DNA of 64,000 nt from positions 1 to 64,000 of the forward strand of contig CAJXMD010000007.1 in NCBI GenBank assembly GCA_913056165.1, written 5' to 3'. The stretch comes from an uncultured Halieaceae bacterium (GTDB lineage Bacteria > Pseudomonadota > Gammaproteobacteria > Pseudomonadales > Halieaceae). Position 1 is the first letter of the stretch, and each line of letters opens with the position of its first letter. Below the pieces are notes generated by a model that saw nothing but the letters and a program-made list of their open reading frames with translations, did not search any database and was not told where the DNA came from. Of this stretch, positions 25,621 to 34,518 are shown one piece after another. The translations under genes and the position numbers were made by a program.

Positions 25621-26344
25621 GCACGGCATCATATTTCTTGTTGTTCTTGCAGGTTCAGTGAGTAGCGCCGCACAAAATCGAGACGATCAACTCAAAGCCG
25701 GGCTCGCAGCGATGGATCGTCAGCACTATGCCACGGCAATGCGCGCTTGGAGAGATCTCGCCGTGGCTGGAGACCCTCAGGCGCAGCACAATATTGGGTT
25801 TCTTTATGAGGAAGGCCTAGGAGTGACGCAACAATACGATGTTGCAATGGACTGGTATCGGCGCGCAGCACAGGGTGGCCTCGCAGAGGCGCACCATAAC
25901 CTAGGTATGATGTACGTAGAGGGGCGCGGCGCGGCTAAAAGCTGGTCACAAGGACTCATCCATTTTCGGAAAGCAGCAGCTCAGGGGCTTACTGAGAGCC
26001 GCTATATGATTGCACTGAGCTATTTTGAGGGTGAGGGACAGATTCGTAATCGACGATTAGCTTACGAGGGCTTTAGGGAAACGGCTATAGAGGGCTATGC
26101 TGATAGCCAGTATATGCTTTCATTTATGTTGCTGGACGGGACTGATGTGAAAAGGCGCTCGAGTCAGGCGTATGTTTGGGCTTCACTGTCATTGGTTCAG
26201 GGGCAGCAGCAGTCCCAAGAAATTAGGGATGCAGCAGGAATGCGTATAAGTGAAAAGGAAATCAGCGACGCCCTTTTTGTTCTTTCTCAGTGCGAGGCGT
26301 CGGGGGTGTCCGGTTGCTTGCCTGCTCTAGATGCCCTGCCTTAG
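25607..26344 (+). CDS. Exported Sel1-like repeat protein
   Basis: 245 residues with an N-terminal signal peptide (hydrophobic FLVVLAGSVSSAAQ) and about five Sel1-like repeats of roughly 36 residues, e.g. GDPQAQHNIGFLYEEGLGV and GLAEAHHNLGMMYVEGRG. Such solenoids bind partner proteins, often in the periplasm. The GTG at 25607 follows GAGGAGG and overlaps the end of the ClC gene by 14 bases, so it belongs to the same translationally coupled unit. Two Cys near the end could form a disulphide. Convergent with fliS. Confidence 0.85.
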   Translation: MSAIKHGIIFLVVLAGSVSSAAQNRDDQLKAGLAAMDRQHYATAMRAWRDLAVAGDPQAQHNIGFLYEEGLGVTQQYDVAMDWYRRAAQGGLAEAHHNLGMMYVEGRGAAKSWSQGLIHFRKAAAQGLTESRYMIALSYFEGEGQIRNRRLAYEGFRETAIEGYADSQYMLSFMLLDGTDVKRRSSQAYVWASLSLVQGQQQSQEIRDAAGMRISEKEISDALFVLSQCEASGVSGCLPALDALP

Positions 26345-26457
26345 TAGTCCGATCTCTGTTGTTCCCGCATCACATGGGCTTGGCGGTCGAAAGCATCAGA
26401 TCAGGCTGGCTGAAACGCCATTTCAAACGCCATGCACCAATGCCCTGGTAATCGAGG

Positions 26458-26871
26458 TCAAACCGCCATTAGTGTGGTGGGCTTCGACAGGTCCATGTTT
26501 TTCCATGCCTCCGCGATTGGTTCTAACAGGCTTTTCACCTCTGAGACGTGCTCTGGGGCAACATCAATATTGACATTAGCAGCGAATAGCTTGCGAATCG
26601 AATATCCGTAAAGCTCTCCTAGATTTACAGCGATCTCTCCACCTCGGTCGTAATCCAGGCTCCCCTGTAAGCCGGCCAGAATGCGGCATGCCTTGGTAAG
26701 ATACTCCCGAGTTTGCTCTGTATTGCCATGATGATGGTGCACCTCCACGCCAGCGAGAGCTCCAATTAACGCATTAAATAACAAAGTTATTAGTTCGTGC
26801 TTGTCTGCTGATGCAACGGCAGATTCTAGATCGATCCGCTTGTATGCGGCTGCGGCTCTTACACGCGTCAT
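26458..26871 (-). CDS. fliS: Flagellin export chaperone FliS
   Basis: A 137-residue four-helix protein with the FliS features AAAYKRIDLESAVASADKHE, LITLLFNALIGALAGVE and SLDYDRGGEIAVNLGELYGY. FliS binds the C-terminal D0 helix of flagellin in the cytoplasm and delivers it to FlhA. It is normally downstream of fliD; here it is a single gene with its own sigma28 promoter, and fliD is not in the window. Confidence 0.95.
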   Translation of the reverse strand: MTRVRAAAAYKRIDLESAVASADKHELITLLFNALIGALAGVEVHHHHGNTEQTREYLTKACRILAGLQGSLDYDRGGEIAVNLGELYGYSIRKLFAANVNIDVAPEHVSEVKSLLEPIAEAWKNMDLSKPTTLMAV

Positions 26872-26909
26872 AACGTACCTCGGGTAGCTTGAAAACTGTT
26901 CTATATGAA

Positions 26910-26936
26910 TTATCGGCAGATAACGGAAAGACTTTA
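26910..26936 (-). promoter_or_regulatory. sigma28 (FliA) promoter of fliS
   Basis: On the minus strand: TAAA (26936-26933), 15 bases, GCCGATAA (26917-26910), a perfect consensus about 40 bases from the fliS start. Confidence 0.92.
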
Positions 26937-27074
26937 CTGTTTGCTGCCTGCTCTTTGAGCTATTGGAATGAGTGTTTTTGGACAGTATCTTCGGCAGGTT
27001 AGGATGATGGACTGACTTCCAATACCGACACTGGTATGGAAGGCTCGCTTTGCATCCCCAGGGAGAGGTATTTT

Positions 27075-27464
27075 ATGAAGAAAGCGCCGCACCTAGAGTT
27101 TTTTTGCAGGCTTATCACTAATCTGGTTTTTGTGACGTTTGCGTCCGCCAGCATCGCTGCGAGCACTCTACTCGCGCCAAAAACTAATACCAGCCTTCCG
27201 AATATCCACATGAAAGCGGTGAGATGTGCGGAGGTTGGCGTTTGGTCCTTCGACATAGTCAACAACGCTTTTGCGCCTGCCCATATTGACTATTTTTTTT
27301 GGCTGGAGGACGACGACGCTGACGCAATTAGAGGTGATGAGGGACAGGTTCGACTGGGATCAAAGAGCCGTCAGTCAGTGAATTTGACGTTCACCTGTGA
27401 CGTTCCTTTCACCGAGTTAAGGCATCATTTCCAGTGGGCTCCTTCGGGATTTTTGGCGAAGTGA
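27075..27464 (+). CDS. Small exported protein of unknown function
   Basis: The ATG at 27075, preceded by GGGAGAGG, gives 129 residues with a signal peptide (hydrophobic core about 14-29) and a mature beta-rich domain with two cysteines, VRCAEVG and TFTCDVPF. The layout resembles small periplasmic Ig-like folds, but no family is recognised. Confidence 0.6.
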   Translation: MKKAPHLEFFCRLITNLVFVTFASASIAASTLLAPKTNTSLPNIHMKAVRCAEVGVWSFDIVNNAFAPAHIDYFFWLEDDDADAIRGDEGQVRLGSKSRQSVNLTFTCDVPFTELRHHFQWAPSGFLAK

Positions 27465-27843
27465 GCCCGACAGGCCGCAGTAAGGCCTAAAGTCAGGCCA
27501 AATAACGGTATATTTGGAAGTGTTTACTCACTTTAGCCGAGCGCTTTCATGACTTGAGACGTTTTCAAGATGGCCGCGGTGAAATTATGCCCCCGGAAAA
27601 TCTATCCCTGGGTACAGGACTTTTGCCTTTGTGCCGCCGTGTTTAACCGTTCTCGGATGTTCTTTCATCCTTTTGGAGCTTCTATGCTACCTGAATACTT
27701 GAGTGTGATGTTTGAATGATCGCCTGATGCCGGATGCAGAGCCGTTTGCGCTGGCAAAGGCGGCGCTGCGGGGGTAGGCTATTAGCTGCTTTCAGCAGGC
27801 TGCTGTTTCGACTTCTCAATTCAACATAAAGCGGGAGGACATT
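27465..27843. other. Intergenic region without a supported gene
   Basis: 379 bases. A short inverted repeat GGCC-N8-GGCC lies near 27486-27502, and a GGGAGG ribosome site for the next gene is at the right end. No recognisable promoter, RNA or gene is seen. Confidence 0.5.
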
Positions 27844-28221
27844 ATGAGGTCGGTGACTCCTTTACTGTGCACCTTGTTTCTTTCTTCATTACTCTGCCAG
27901 ACGGCAGGAGCAACGTACTACAGTGGTAAAGGAGTAGTTGCCAACTGTTCAAGTGATTCAGCTTATGATAACGGTTGGTGTGCGGGTTACCTGGGGGGAT
28001 GGGCTGATGCGGATATCGATCAGGTCAGGCGCAAGGCTTGCATACCTCCGAATACCAAGCTCGGGACACTCAAAAGGGTGTTGATGGACTATGCTGCAGC
28101 TCAGCCCTCAGAAGTTGAGGAAATGAGTGGCGGGGAGTTGCTCGAGCGAGCTTTCAGCAAAAAGTGGCCCACGAGATCAATTGATGACACAGAGTCAGAG
28201 ATTTATCGCCACGTTTGCTAA
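27844..28221 (+). CDS. Exported Rap1a/Tai-like immunity-fold protein
   Basis: 125 residues with a cleavable signal peptide (to about residue 23). The mature part has the Rap1a/Tai pattern: CAGYLGGWADA, KACIPPNTKLGTLKRVLMDY, then a helix ending in AFSKKWP. The founding members neutralise type VI secretion effectors in the periplasm, but many stand-alone members have unknown roles. No effector or secretion gene is adjacent, so an immunity role is not supported here. Confidence 0.7.
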   Translation: MRSVTPLLCTLFLSSLLCQTAGATYYSGKGVVANCSSDSAYDNGWCAGYLGGWADADIDQVRRKACIPPNTKLGTLKRVLMDYAAAQPSEVEEMSGGELLERAFSKKWPTRSIDDTESEIYRHVC

Positions 28222-28325
28222 CCGACCCCGTTCTCTCGCCTTTGCGGAAAGCCTCTGTCGACCTATGCTCACTCGCCCACTCATTGGGGCACCTCATTGG
28301 CCCGAGCGTTGAGTCAAACACTAGG

Positions 28326-28523
28326 TTAGGCCGCCCCCATACTCCGCAGCATTCTGTTGGCATGGCGCTCAAGACGATCAAGTTGACGCCGAGAGGCCAG
28401 CAACTGACATGCCAGTTTTGATGCTGCATTGAGGTAAATCAAGTTACCCTCGCGAAGGTATTCCGTGCGATTGGGGTTTGGTTGGGCTACCTTTACCAGC
28501 TCTTGCTTTGGGTTTTGTGACAT
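28326..28523 (-). CDS. Possible small protein
   Basis: A 65-residue frame with a plausible amphipathic composition: EYLREGNLIYLNAASKLACQ and then an Arg-rich helix RRQLDRLERHANRML. It is not covered by any other credible gene. No family and no strong ribosome site; it could be chance. Confidence 0.4.
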   Translation of the reverse strand: MSQNPKQELVKVAQPNPNRTEYLREGNLIYLNAASKLACQLLASRRQLDRLERHANRMLRSMGAA

Positions 28524-28856
28524 CTTGCTGGCCTAATTTACGGGCTGGATCTTGTCTATCGGATAAATTTGCGAAAACTTGACGTCCGGTGCTGAGTCGC
28601 ACCCTCCTGACGGCGTCACAAAATACTCAAATCGACAGCTGGCTGAAGAGCTCGGTTCCAGGTTTCTGTTCGCGGTTTCCCAATACAATCAGTACTTTGC
28701 GTGCCCTTATCCCGTTATTTCACGCATACACAGGCGTGCTTTTTAAAGAGCTGGATGGAAACCCGGGTTGAAAAAAGTTTCCCATAAAAACACTTGTCAC
28801 CACTAAAAATTGCAAATAAAATTTCGTTTTGGGATTTTAAACGCGAGGATTGTCGA

Positions 28857-29075
28857 ATGATTGAGAGACCCCTCAAGCCGTTATTGCTGTCACCTGAGGA
28901 GCGAAAAGCACTTGAGGAGGCGATTGAAGCTATCTGCAGCTTCGACTCAGCCTCGACTGTGACCCATTCTCGGGGCGCTGGTCGATTTTTTGGATTTGGG
29001 TTGGCGTTGACAACAACGGCAGCCATTTGTGGTTTTGCGCTGCTGCTACCGGCGGCTAGGGCGCTAGTCTTTTGA
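28857..29075 (+). CDS. Small single-span membrane protein
   Basis: From ATG 28857 the frame gives 72 residues: a charged N-terminal helix (LSPEERKALEEAIEAI), then a Gly-rich hydrophobic segment (about 45-68). GAGGA lies upstream. No family recognised. Confidence 0.5.
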   Translation: MIERPLKPLLLSPEERKALEEAIEAICSFDSASTVTHSRGAGRFFGFGLALTTTAAICGFALLLPAARALVF

Positions 29076-29223
29076 GGCAACTACCACGCCCACAATTTGC
29101 TCCCTGCGTTCCCTCAGTAACCTACACTGGTCATATTTCCACTTTTGCGAAGGCTCGCCACCAGCGTACACTCAACATGTTGTGGTCGTGACATTGGTGT
29201 GAAACTAGATAGGGTGCTTTGTG

Positions 29224-29439
29224 ATGTTATATGAGACTAGTACGGTCCAAAATCCCAGACAATCTCTAAAGGCTTTGCACTCCGATCTGGATCGGATTGA
29301 GCAATTACTGCAGAGAACTGATAAAGATTTTATTGAGACCAGAAGCAGCGCCTGGGAGCGAGCCAGAGCCGCCACCGCTATTTATATTGCAAATTTCAAA
29401 ATCCACAGCCGTTTTACGTTTTGGCTGCTGCCTGACTGA
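29224..29439 (+). CDS. Possible small helical protein
   Basis: 71 residues with a helix LKALHSDLDRIEQLLQRTD and a following Arg/Ala-rich helix, loosely like the ElaB/YqjD type without its membrane end. The C-terminus looks as if it runs out of a natural frame, so it may be a broken gene or chance. Low certainty. Confidence 0.35.
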   Translation: MLYETSTVQNPRQSLKALHSDLDRIEQLLQRTDKDFIETRSSAWERARAATAIYIANFKIHSRFTFWLLPD

Positions 29440-29606
29440 GATTGGAGTTAAGCCGCTCCTAGCCATTGGATCGCGGGCCGGTCAACGTCTCTACTTTTGG
29501 CGGCTAACTTCATCTCCGCGTCTGTCTTCCGTTTTTATCCATTAAAGCGATCGGGGGTGGATCCGATTATCTCCTAGAGCCAAGCAGAGTAATGGAGGTC
29601 GGGTGT

Positions 29607-29987
29607 ATGTCGGCGAGCGTGATCTCACTAAGCGATTATCGCACCATGAGGCAGCAGTCAATCAGCGACCGCGAAGTACATCGTATCAGCGAGGAGGTTG
29701 GTGAGTCCGCTGTGAAGCTTGTTGATCAATTTGCGCAGCAGTATCCGGAATTACCAGATACTTTTTTTGCGTTCTTGATAAATCAGCAGCTTCTATCTAC
29801 TGCCTGTAGCGGCGCCGAAAGAGGTCACGAGGGCTCGAAGAGGTTGCTAAGCCACGCCATGCGTTTACTTAATGTTTATGAGGATTACCTGAATACCAAG
29901 GGTCAAAGTTTCAACTCCAACCCTATCGACTGTACGAAAATCGATCCTCAAAATCCGGAAACCGAGCTTCAAGAGAGGCCTCGTTGA
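29607..29987 (+). CDS. Hypothetical small cytoplasmic protein
   Basis: 126 residues from the ATG at 29607, preceded by GGAGGT. It begins with ASVISLSDYRTMRQQ and is mostly helical to about residue 100, with a polar tail. No membrane segment or known motif. Coding quality looks good, but there is no assignment. Confidence 0.6.
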   Translation: MSASVISLSDYRTMRQQSISDREVHRISEEVGESAVKLVDQFAQQYPELPDTFFAFLINQQLLSTACSGAERGHEGSKRLLSHAMRLLNVYEDYLNTKGQSFNSNPIDCTKIDPQNPETELQERPR

Positions 29988-30060
29988 CTGACCGAATCAT
30001 TGACGGCGCTGGTACTTGCTTCAGTACTTAAAGCAGCAGTTGTTGGTCGAGTGCTGATAC

Positions 30061-30240
30061 CTAATTCAGGGGGGTATCAGGATCAGAGCCAGGTTTCTTC
30101 TTTTTGAAGCCTTTAAAAACAGTCACAAAAACAAAAACAATGGTAGCCATAAAGGCTGCAAATACACCATTGAACCAGCCGCTCGCCATGCACCCAAGGT
30201 AAGTGCTCACCCCGAGCAAAACAGCAAAAAATGTTCTCAT
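30061..30240 (-). CDS. Tiny membrane protein of 59 residues
   Basis: Reading the minus strand from the ATG at 30240 gives MRTFFAVLLGVSTYLGCMAS, then a second hydrophobic helix FAAFMATIVFVFVTVF, a lysine cluster (KGFKKKK) and an acidic tail. CAGGAG stands at a good distance upstream. Two membrane helices with a positive cytoplasmic end make it a believable small gene. Function unknown. Confidence 0.6.
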   Translation of the reverse strand: MRTFFAVLLGVSTYLGCMASGWFNGVFAAFMATIVFVFVTVFKGFKKKKPGSDPDTPLN

Positions 30241-30677
30241 GTAGAAACTCCTGTGGGGTTTCGGCGGGCCGCTAGATTAAAGCCAAAGCGTTTTCTGGCG
30301 CATCACTGGTTGCTGGTTCTTTTGCTTTGGACCAATAATGTGCCCCCATACTAACCAGCGCTCGCGTGACATGCTACCTATCAAGGCGCTGGTGTTTAGT
30401 GCGCCCGGTGAACATGAGTTCAACTGGTCCCGCTGGGTCCCATACCGCTCATGAGGTAAACATGCGATATTTGAGGCGGTGTAGGCGTTTGAGATCGTTA
30501 TTTTGGTGGAAAACATATTTAAATCGTGCAGAATGTGCGCTACACGAGCGTTCTACGGATGGAAAAGCACCTCGCGTGAGGTAGTATCAACTTTGAAGTA
30601 AGGCTAGACCGTCAATCGTGGCAGCACAGCAGCACAAAGTGAGCTGAACACATCAATCGAAATAATGGAGTGAGACC
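30241..30677. other. Intergenic region between the tiny membrane gene and peroxiredoxin
   Basis: 437 bases. Frames of 70-79 codons exist on both strands but look like chance (Cys/Arg-rich, no ribosome sites). The promoters of the two divergent flanking genes must lie here, but none matches the sigma28 or sigma54 patterns. Confidence 0.5.
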
Positions 30678-31160
30678 ATGACCATTGCTGTAGGAGACAC
30701 CATCCCGAATTGTACCCTGTCCGTTATGGGCACCGAGGGTCCGGCCCCCGTATCCACCGCAGACCTCTTTAACAACAACAAGATACTGATGTTCGCTGTG
30801 CCCGGCGCGTTTACGCCGGGGTGTTCCATGACACATTTGCCTGGCTACGTAGCCAACGCGGATAAAATCAAAGAGATGGGTGTGGACGGTATCATCTGTG
30901 TTTCAGTAAACGACGCTTTCGTGATGCACGCGTGGGGTGAGGCCCAAAATGCCAACGACTCTATCGTGATGCTTGCTGATGGAAATGCTGAGCTAACCAT
31001 GGCGCTTGGCTTGGAGATGGATGCGACCAGTTTCGGAATGGCCACGCGGAGCCAGCGTTATGCCCTGATCGCTGAAAATGGCACAGTGACACACCTCAAC
31101 GTCGAGGACGGTCCCGGGGTGGACGTTAGCGCGGCCGAAGCGATGATGGCTCTCTTGTAA
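30678..31160 (+). CDS. Peroxiredoxin, Prx5 type
   Basis: A 160-residue thiol peroxidase that reduces H2O2 and alkyl hydroperoxides. The peroxidatic Cys49 lies in the motif PGAFTPGCS, followed by HLPGYV, and the later CVSVNDAFVMHAW and SQRYALI are typical of the Prx5 group. A glutaredoxin domain, sometimes fused in this group, is absent. It is flanked by unrelated genes and is probably a single transcription unit. Confidence 0.95.
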   Translation: MTIAVGDTIPNCTLSVMGTEGPAPVSTADLFNNNKILMFAVPGAFTPGCSMTHLPGYVANADKIKEMGVDGIICVSVNDAFVMHAWGEAQNANDSIVMLADGNAELTMALGLEMDATSFGMATRSQRYALIAENGTVTHLNVEDGPGVDVSAAEAMMALL

Positions 31161-31449
31161 TAGATAAAAGCGATGTCGACAGCGCTTTAGTAGAAGGCGG
31201 CGGCTGATTAGAGGGTGAGGCCGCCGTTAGGGATGCTGGGCACTGTTACACAAGATGGCTTTCATAGTCCTCAGCCTTAAGGTTACGTGTCCACGACTTA
31301 TTAACCCCTTGCAGGATGGTCCGGCGCCATCGATGGCTAGTTGTCGATATTTTTGGGGCGCCTGACTGACCCTAGCCCGCCCTGCCTTGATGCTTGAGGC
31401 AGAGTAGTGGTGCGGCTAAACTTGTAGGCCTAATCACGGAGGCACCGAT

Positions 31450-31755
31450 ATGTCGTTGATGGTACAAACAACGTACAGAGTTAGAGAGGCACAAAAGGCC
31501 TCATTTCTCGCCGATTTTTCTGTGGTGGCTCAGGCGACTATGGCAGCCCCCGCATGCGACTGGATATACGTCACTGAGGACTTGGAGAACGGCACCGTGA
31601 TAGCCATGTCCTACTGGCAATCTGAAGCCGGATTTGACGATCACTTAAGGTGGCGTATTGGTACCAGTCGGTGGACAGAAATGGAACAAAAGTATCTTGA
31701 ATCGGAGCCGGAGTTTAAGTTGATGCCGGTTATGTTCCGGTTCAGGGACAGATAA
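31450..31755 (+). CDS. Small protein with ABM-like (dimeric alpha-beta barrel) fold
   Basis: 101 residues starting MSLMVQTTYRVREAQKASFL after GGAGG. The pattern of a strand, a helix, WIYVTEDLENGTVIAMSYWQ and a helix with FDDHLR resembles antibiotic-biosynthesis-monooxygenase-like barrels, many of which have no known substrate. The assignment is from fold pattern only. Confidence 0.6.
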   Translation: MSLMVQTTYRVREAQKASFLADFSVVAQATMAAPACDWIYVTEDLENGTVIAMSYWQSEAGFDDHLRWRIGTSRWTEMEQKYLESEPEFKLMPVMFRFRDR

Positions 31756-31804
31756 AGGTAAGCAGAAGCTGCTTTTGCTCTCTGCTCCAGTGACGCCATC
31801 CCCA

Positions 31805-32716
31805 CTAAGTACGTTTTGACTCGATCAAGTGATTGGCGAGCTGTTCAGCTTGTGTTTTTGATAGCCCCATTCTTTCTCGCAACTCTTCAATCTCGCCAGC
31901 CTCTTCTTCGGAAATGATTCCGTCAGCAAGCGCTTCCAGGAGCTTTTGTTCAAATTCAGCATGCTGCTTGGACATTTGTTTTGAAAAGCCCGCGCCGACA
32001 ATGCCTGTGAGTAGTGCGACCGTACACACCCCCATCATAGCAGTAAGTGCGCCGATCAATTTGCCCACGCCAGTGACAGGCGAAACATCGCCGTAGCCCA
32101 CGGTCGTCAGGGTGACAATTGCCCACCACATAGTTTCGGGGATAGACGGGAAGGCTTCTGGCTGAGCATCATGCTCGGCCACATAGATCATCGAGCTCGA
32201 GAGGAATAGTGCAACTGCCATTAGATAGGAGGCAGCGCCAAACGCTTGACGCTCCGAGTGAATGGCAGAGACGAGGTCTTCCAGCGCCGTCGTGTAGTGA
32301 CTTAGCTTGAGCAGTCTCGCCAGCCTCATGACTCTCAGAAGGCGCAGGTCAGCACCTACCCAGATGAATTGTAATAACGTCGGAAGAATAGCAACGAGAT
32401 CAATCAACCCAGTGAAGCTAAAAATATAATTAAGGCGCTTCCGTGCAGGGGTTGTACCTTGCAGATCACGATTATCCGGGGCCGACCAAATACGCAGGAT
32501 GTATTCTACTGAAAACACCATAACAGATAAAAATTCGAAAATCAGGAGTTCGAAAGACCACTTGGCGCTAACCGATTCGACAGATTCGAGTGTAATAGCG
32601 GCAAGGTTAAGCGTGATAAGCGTGAATAAGAATGCATTGAGCCTGCGGGCGGCTTTTTTTTGCTCGGAGGAACGCTCAAAGAGCGACCCGATATATTGTC
32701 GAGGGGTCAAGTTCAA
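31805..32716 (-). CDS. Voltage-gated K+ channel (Kv type, six membrane segments)
   Basis: A 303-residue potassium channel. S1-S6 can be placed, S4 carries regular arginines (DLRLLRVMRLARLLKL, about 123-138), and the pore has the K+ filter TVGYGD (205-210). The C-terminal cytoplasmic tail is short and helical, with ADGIISEEEAGEIEELRERM. The start is TTG at 32716 with an AGAGGA ribosome site. Convergent with the ABM-like gene. Confidence 0.93.
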   Translation of the reverse strand: MNLTPRQYIGSLFERSSEQKKAARRLNAFLFTLITLNLAAITLESVESVSAKWSFELLIFEFLSVMVFSVEYILRIWSAPDNRDLQGTTPARKRLNYIFSFTGLIDLVAILPTLLQFIWVGADLRLLRVMRLARLLKLSHYTTALEDLVSAIHSERQAFGAASYLMAVALFLSSSMIYVAEHDAQPEAFPSIPETMWWAIVTLTTVGYGDVSPVTGVGKLIGALTAMMGVCTVALLTGIVGAGFSKQMSKQHAEFEQKLLEALADGIISEEEAGEIEELRERMGLSKTQAEQLANHLIESKRT

Positions 32717-32912
32717 ATCCTCTCTGCTAATTCAACGCGACTCTAGTTGCCGGGCTGTAGGGCATGAAGTATCTTGCCACTCTAGAGGGAGTAAAGTAAG
32801 TGGTAAAGAGACTGTGCTGGCGCTGAGTTTCAAAGGCTCAGGCTGTGGTGCAAAATTGGATACATAGTCACTGCTCCTTTATTTGGCAAAGGGAAAAGGA
32901 CTGGAGCTTATT

Positions 32913-33248
32913 GTGGATACAAAATGGTGTGCAGGGTTCTTCTTGGCTGTTTACACTCAGCTCTCTCTGGCAGAAACAGTAGCTAGCGCGTCGTACAAGG
33001 ATGTATGTAACAAAATGCGTCAAGAGGGCGTGTCCAGTCGAACCCAAGCAATGCCCAATACGACGTCACCCACAGATAATGTAGTGGTTTTTGTAGAAGC
33101 CGGATCGCGTGCAGGCCCGCGTAATAAGGGTTCTGTCTCCAATGCTGAAATTTTAGTGGGAACAAATATGACTCAGATTTCCACCACCAACGCTCAGCCT
33201 CAAAGAGACGAGAGGGGTTTAGCTCCCTCAGCAAATCCATGTCGCTAA
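32913..33248 (+). CDS. Hypothetical small exported protein
   Basis: From GTG 32913 the frame gives 111 residues with a weak signal peptide (CAGFFLAVYTQLSLA) and a polar, Thr/Asn-rich mature part with a Cys near each end. It ends 20 bases before the sigma54 activator gene and may share its transcript. No family recognised. Confidence 0.45.
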   Translation: MDTKWCAGFFLAVYTQLSLAETVASASYKDVCNKMRQEGVSSRTQAMPNTTSPTDNVVVFVEAGSRAGPRNKGSVSNAEILVGTNMTQISTTNAQPQRDERGLAPSANPCR

Positions 33249-33268
33249 TTTAGGGTTCCCGATTCAGC

Positions 33269-34366
33269 ATGAGATCTGAACAGCAGCTCATAGGCAGTAG
33301 CGCGGTCACTCGGGAGCTCTTGGCATATCTTGGAAAAATTTCTCCTACAGACGCGCCTGTGCTTGTGCGGGGCGAGACTGGCGTAGGGAAAGAACTGGTT
33401 GCGCGAGAAATTCATCGCCTCTCAGGCAGGGCGACCCAAGGTAGGTTTATAGCGCTGAACTGTAGTGCAATCCCTGCGGAGTTGCTTGAAAGTGAGCTCT
33501 TCGGCCATGAAAAAGGAGCGTTTTCCGGTGCGGTGAGCAGCTATCAGGGAAGAATGCGCTTAGCAGATGGAGGGTCTCTTCTTCTTGATGAGATCGGAGA
33601 TATGCCCGGCGCCTTGCAGGCCAAGCTTTTGCGCACTGTTCAGGAAGGTGTTGTCACGCCGGTAGGGTCAGGTAAAGAGATACCGGTAGATGTGCGTATT
33701 ATCTCGGCCACACATAAACCTTTGGAGGAATTAATTGATCAAGGAAGATTTCGTGAAGATCTTTTTTTTCGTCTGAACGTCATTCCCATCATGGTGGCAT
33801 CTCTGAGCGACCGACCTGAGGAAATCCTAGAACTTTTTGATTATTTCAGTGACCTCTATGCGTTGGATGGTGAGTCAATAAAGTTAAATGCGCGCTCGGT
33901 TAGCCTTCTGCAGTCCTACCGCTGGCCTGGGAACGTGCGTGAGTTGGAGAATTTCTGCAGGCGCTTGTCGGCCATATACCCCGGGGAGGCGCTTAGTCTT
34001 TACGATTTGCCGTCTAGCTTTTTACCGCCGGGCATGGTTGATTTAATGGGATCTGACTCGATTCAGGATAAAAAAACTGCCAGTGACGCTGTGCTTGGTC
34101 AACAAACTGAAGCGTTGCTTTCTATTGCCGACCAAGACGAGTACGGAATGGGGCGCGTACTGGGTATAACAGCGGCCGAGACCCCAGCAGATTTTACCTT
34201 TACTGATATAACTTTGAAGGACAGGGTGAGTGACTTTGAGCGACAGCTCATTGTAAAAGCCATTGCTGGCGCGAACGGCAATATTTCAGAGGCTGCCCGG
34301 TCCCTAGGCGTCAAGCGAACTACCTTGATCGAAAAAATGAGCAGGCTGAAGATTGCCAAAACCTGA
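33269..34366 (+). CDS. FlrA/FleQ-like sigma54 activator lacking the N-terminal regulatory domain
   Basis: A 365-residue enhancer-binding protein made only of the sigma54-interacting AAA+ domain and a Fis-type HTH. Walker A is GETGVGKE (35-42), the sigma54-contact loop is GAFSGA (83-88, Thr to Ser against the usual GAFTGA), and Walker B is LLLDE (104-108). The C-terminal helix-turn-helix ARSLGVKRTTLIEKMSRL closely resembles FleQ/FlrA. Family members have about 140 residues before the AAA+ domain; here the protein begins at it, so no sensory domain is left. It probably heads the flagellar cascade, with control at the level of its own synthesis or by partners such as FlhG (inference). Confidence 0.85.
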   Translation: MRSEQQLIGSSAVTRELLAYLGKISPTDAPVLVRGETGVGKELVAREIHRLSGRATQGRFIALNCSAIPAELLESELFGHEKGAFSGAVSSYQGRMRLADGGSLLLDEIGDMPGALQAKLLRTVQEGVVTPVGSGKEIPVDVRIISATHKPLEELIDQGRFREDLFFRLNVIPIMVASLSDRPEEILELFDYFSDLYALDGESIKLNARSVSLLQSYRWPGNVRELENFCRRLSAIYPGEALSLYDLPSSFLPPGMVDLMGSDSIQDKKTASDAVLGQQTEALLSIADQDEYGMGRVLGITAAETPADFTFTDITLKDRVSDFERQLIVKAIAGANGNISEAARSLGVKRTTLIEKMSRLKIAKT

Positions 34367-34464
34367 CGTTTGCCTGTCATAATTTTGACGGAAGTGTCAG
34401 TTTAGCGTAACTCTTTTTATTCCAAAGACCTTAAACTACTGTTTTTATTATAAAAATAAAACGG

Positions 34465-34480
34465 TGGCTTGGCGCTTGCA
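34465..34480 (+). promoter_or_regulatory. sigma54 promoter of the flrC-fliE-fli operon
   Basis: TGGCTTG, GCGC, TTGCA: a near-perfect site with the GG-N10-GC core. Transcription should start near 34491, which rules against the TTG at 34498 as start codon of the next gene. Confidence 0.9.
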
Positions 34481-34518
34481 ATTTCACCGGCAGATGATTG
34501 CGTCGGGAAAACAGGTCA

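Noticed and set aside
30277-30584. Overlapping 72-79 codon frames on both strands
   Set aside because: No ribosome sites, mutually overlapping, and composition does not look like protein.
31190-31240. GGCGGC/GCCGCC hairpin as a terminator after peroxiredoxin
   Set aside because: The loop is long and no T-run follows, so terminator function is not supported.
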